A stretch of DNA of 6,084 nt from Candidatus Methanoplasma sp. (GTDB lineage Archaea; Thermoplasmatota; Thermoplasmata; Methanomassiliicoccales; Methanomethylophilaceae): NCBI GenBank assembly GCA_031288985.1, contig JAITQH010000011.1, positions 1-6,084 on the forward strand. Reading direction: 5' to 3'. Positions 5,221-6,084 of this stretch are shown here, one piece after another; position 1 is the stretch's first letter, and the number at the start of each line of letters is the position of its first letter. Under the pieces are notes generated by a model, which was given only the letters and a program-made list of their open reading frames with translations, was not told the origin of the DNA and ran no database searches. Position numbers and translations under genes: made by a program.

Positions 5221-6084
5221 TCAGCGGTGGCTGAACACCGCTCTTATCCCGTCTGTCTTTGATTCTATCTTTGCGAACCCGATCCTCTCGAACTGGACGG
5301 TGTCGCCCTTTTCGGCAACGACGGCATCCTCCGCGAGACCTTTCAGGATCCTTCCGTCAGGCATCAGGATCTCTGCGTCAACGCTCTTCCGAGACGTCCA
5401 TTGGACCGCCTTCACGCCGCTTTTCAGGATCGAGACGTCATTTCCCACATATTTGGCGGGCGTGGCGTAATCGAGATTGCAAAGATCCTTCAGACGTATC
5501 TTCTTGGCGTCGGAGAATATCTTCGAGTCCTCCCCGCCGATGAACACGGTCTTGCTTCCGTCGATCGAATATTCTCTGAACCCTCTTTCCGGATGATCGG
5601 GATGGAGGGGCGCCCTTCCGTTGAGGACATCGATGCCTTCGACGTCGTACCTCACCGGATCCGGAACGAAGAAGTATCTGTTGGATGTGCCGTCGATTAT
5701 GTCGCGGTTCATTCCGTACAGGTTCTCCCATGAGAACTGGACGTCGACCGACTTCATTCCGCACTCGACCCAATATCTTCTGATGGCCTCGGATCGTATG
5801 CCTCTCCTTCCCATTGCGCGGACGGTGCCCGTCCTGACGTCGTCCCATCCGGTATATTCGCCGTTTCTGATGCTTTCCTTTATCAGGGACGTCTTGAGGA
5901 CCGCGTCGGGTATGTTCACAAGCCCATAGTGGAAGTATTGAGGCTTCTTCCATCCGAAGTAATCGAATATGTATTCCTGCTTGAACGTGTTGTTGAGATG
6001 ATCCTTCCCGCGTATGACGTGCGTCATTCCCATAAGGTGGTCGTCTATCGCCACGGAGAGATTCATCATCGGATATGCGCAGTA
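5221..6084 (-). CDS. gltX: Glutamyl-tRNA synthetase, archaeal type, C-terminal part (partial)
   Basis: The enzyme charges tRNA-Glu with glutamate; archaeal members usually also charge tRNA-Gln, which is then amidated by GatDE. The window holds the last 287 residues; the frame runs without a start to the window edge, so the HIGH-containing N-terminus lies outside. Visible order: end of the catalytic domain (AYPMMNLSVAIDDHLMGMTH, then RGKDH at 25-29), the GWDDVRTGTVRA block at 79-90, then the beta-barrel anticodon-binding domains of the GlnRS-like class. These include NRYFFVPDPV (135-144), APLHPDHPERG (158-168), IRLKDLCN (196-203) and VQFERIGFAKI (263-273). The KMSKS-equivalent position reads VLKTSL (62-67) instead of the usual VLSTSK. 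The in-frame Met codons near 6064-6069 are internal, because conserved AYP precedes them. The gene is convergent with the regulator, with stops touching. Confidence 0.95.
   Translation of the reverse strand, partial: YCAYPMMNLSVAIDDHLMGMTHVIRGKDHLNNTFKQEYIFDYFGWKKPQYFHYGLVNIPDAVLKTSLIKESIRNGEYTGWDDVRTGTVRAMGRRGIRSEAIRRYWVECGMKSVDVQFSWENLYGMNRDIIDGTSNRYFFVPDPVRYDVEGIDVLNGRAPLHPDHPERGFREYSIDGSKTVFIGGEDSKIFSDAKKIRLKDLCNLDYATPAKYVGNDVSILKSGVKAVQWTSRKSVDAEILMPDGRILKGLAEDAVVAEKGDTVQFERIGFAKIESKTDGIRAVFSHR

Noticed and set aside
6064..6069. Start of the glutamyl-tRNA synthetase at an internal Met, making a truncated gene
   Set aside because: The frame continues to the window edge with conserved residues (AYP) and the catalytic N-terminus would be missing; the gene is simply cut by the window.

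Overview
The window looks like a piece of an archaeal chromosome, most likely from the Thermoplasmata and possibly a gut or rumen Methanomassiliicoccales methanogen. The archaeal signs are a glutamyl-tRNA synthetase of the archaeal/eukaryal (GlnRS-like) type, and a TATA-box promoter placed as for a nearly leaderless transcript in front of a DtxR-family regulator. The genus-level guess is inference; no marker gene settles it. The sequence is moderately GC-rich and almost entirely coding, and it contains no mobile element, CRISPR array or RNA gene that I can see.

Positions 1-4443 (+ strand) hold the distal part of a tryptophan biosynthesis operon in the order trpG(end)-trpD-trpC-trpF-trpB-trpA, with trpE presumably just upstream. 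Together these enzymes turn chorismate-derived anthranilate into tryptophan: TrpG supplies ammonia to TrpE, TrpD adds phosphoribose, TrpF isomerises, TrpC closes the indole ring, and the TrpA-TrpB complex makes indole and joins it to serine. Every junction overlaps (four ATGA overlaps and one 8-nt overlap), so translation is probably coupled. All catalytic residues that I can place are present, except that the TrpA catalytic Asp is Glu. The gene order and many sequence blocks look bacterial, resembling Clostridia as far as I recall, which suggests the operon was acquired from bacteria.

Positions 4444-4557 are the only real intergenic gap. It holds a weak hairpin that may end the trp transcript, and then a compact promoter: a TATA-like box with TTAGG/CCTAA half-sites around it. 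One stretch matches the classical DtxR operator consensus at 14 of 19 positions, so the downstream gene is probably autoregulated by metal.

Positions 4558-5220 (+) encode that DtxR/MntR-family metalloregulator, with winged helix, dimerisation/metal and FeoA-like domains. It has a mixed MntR/DtxR metal site and a Cys-rich linker. Positions 5221-6084 (-) hold the C-terminal 287 residues of the archaeal-type glutamyl-tRNA synthetase, whose start lies beyond the window. Its stop codon abuts the regulator's stop with no gap, and its KMSKS-equivalent loop is unusual.

No clearly novel system is present. The points most worth checking are the regulator (operator, hybrid metal site and Cys cluster) and the apparent bacterial origin of the trp operon.
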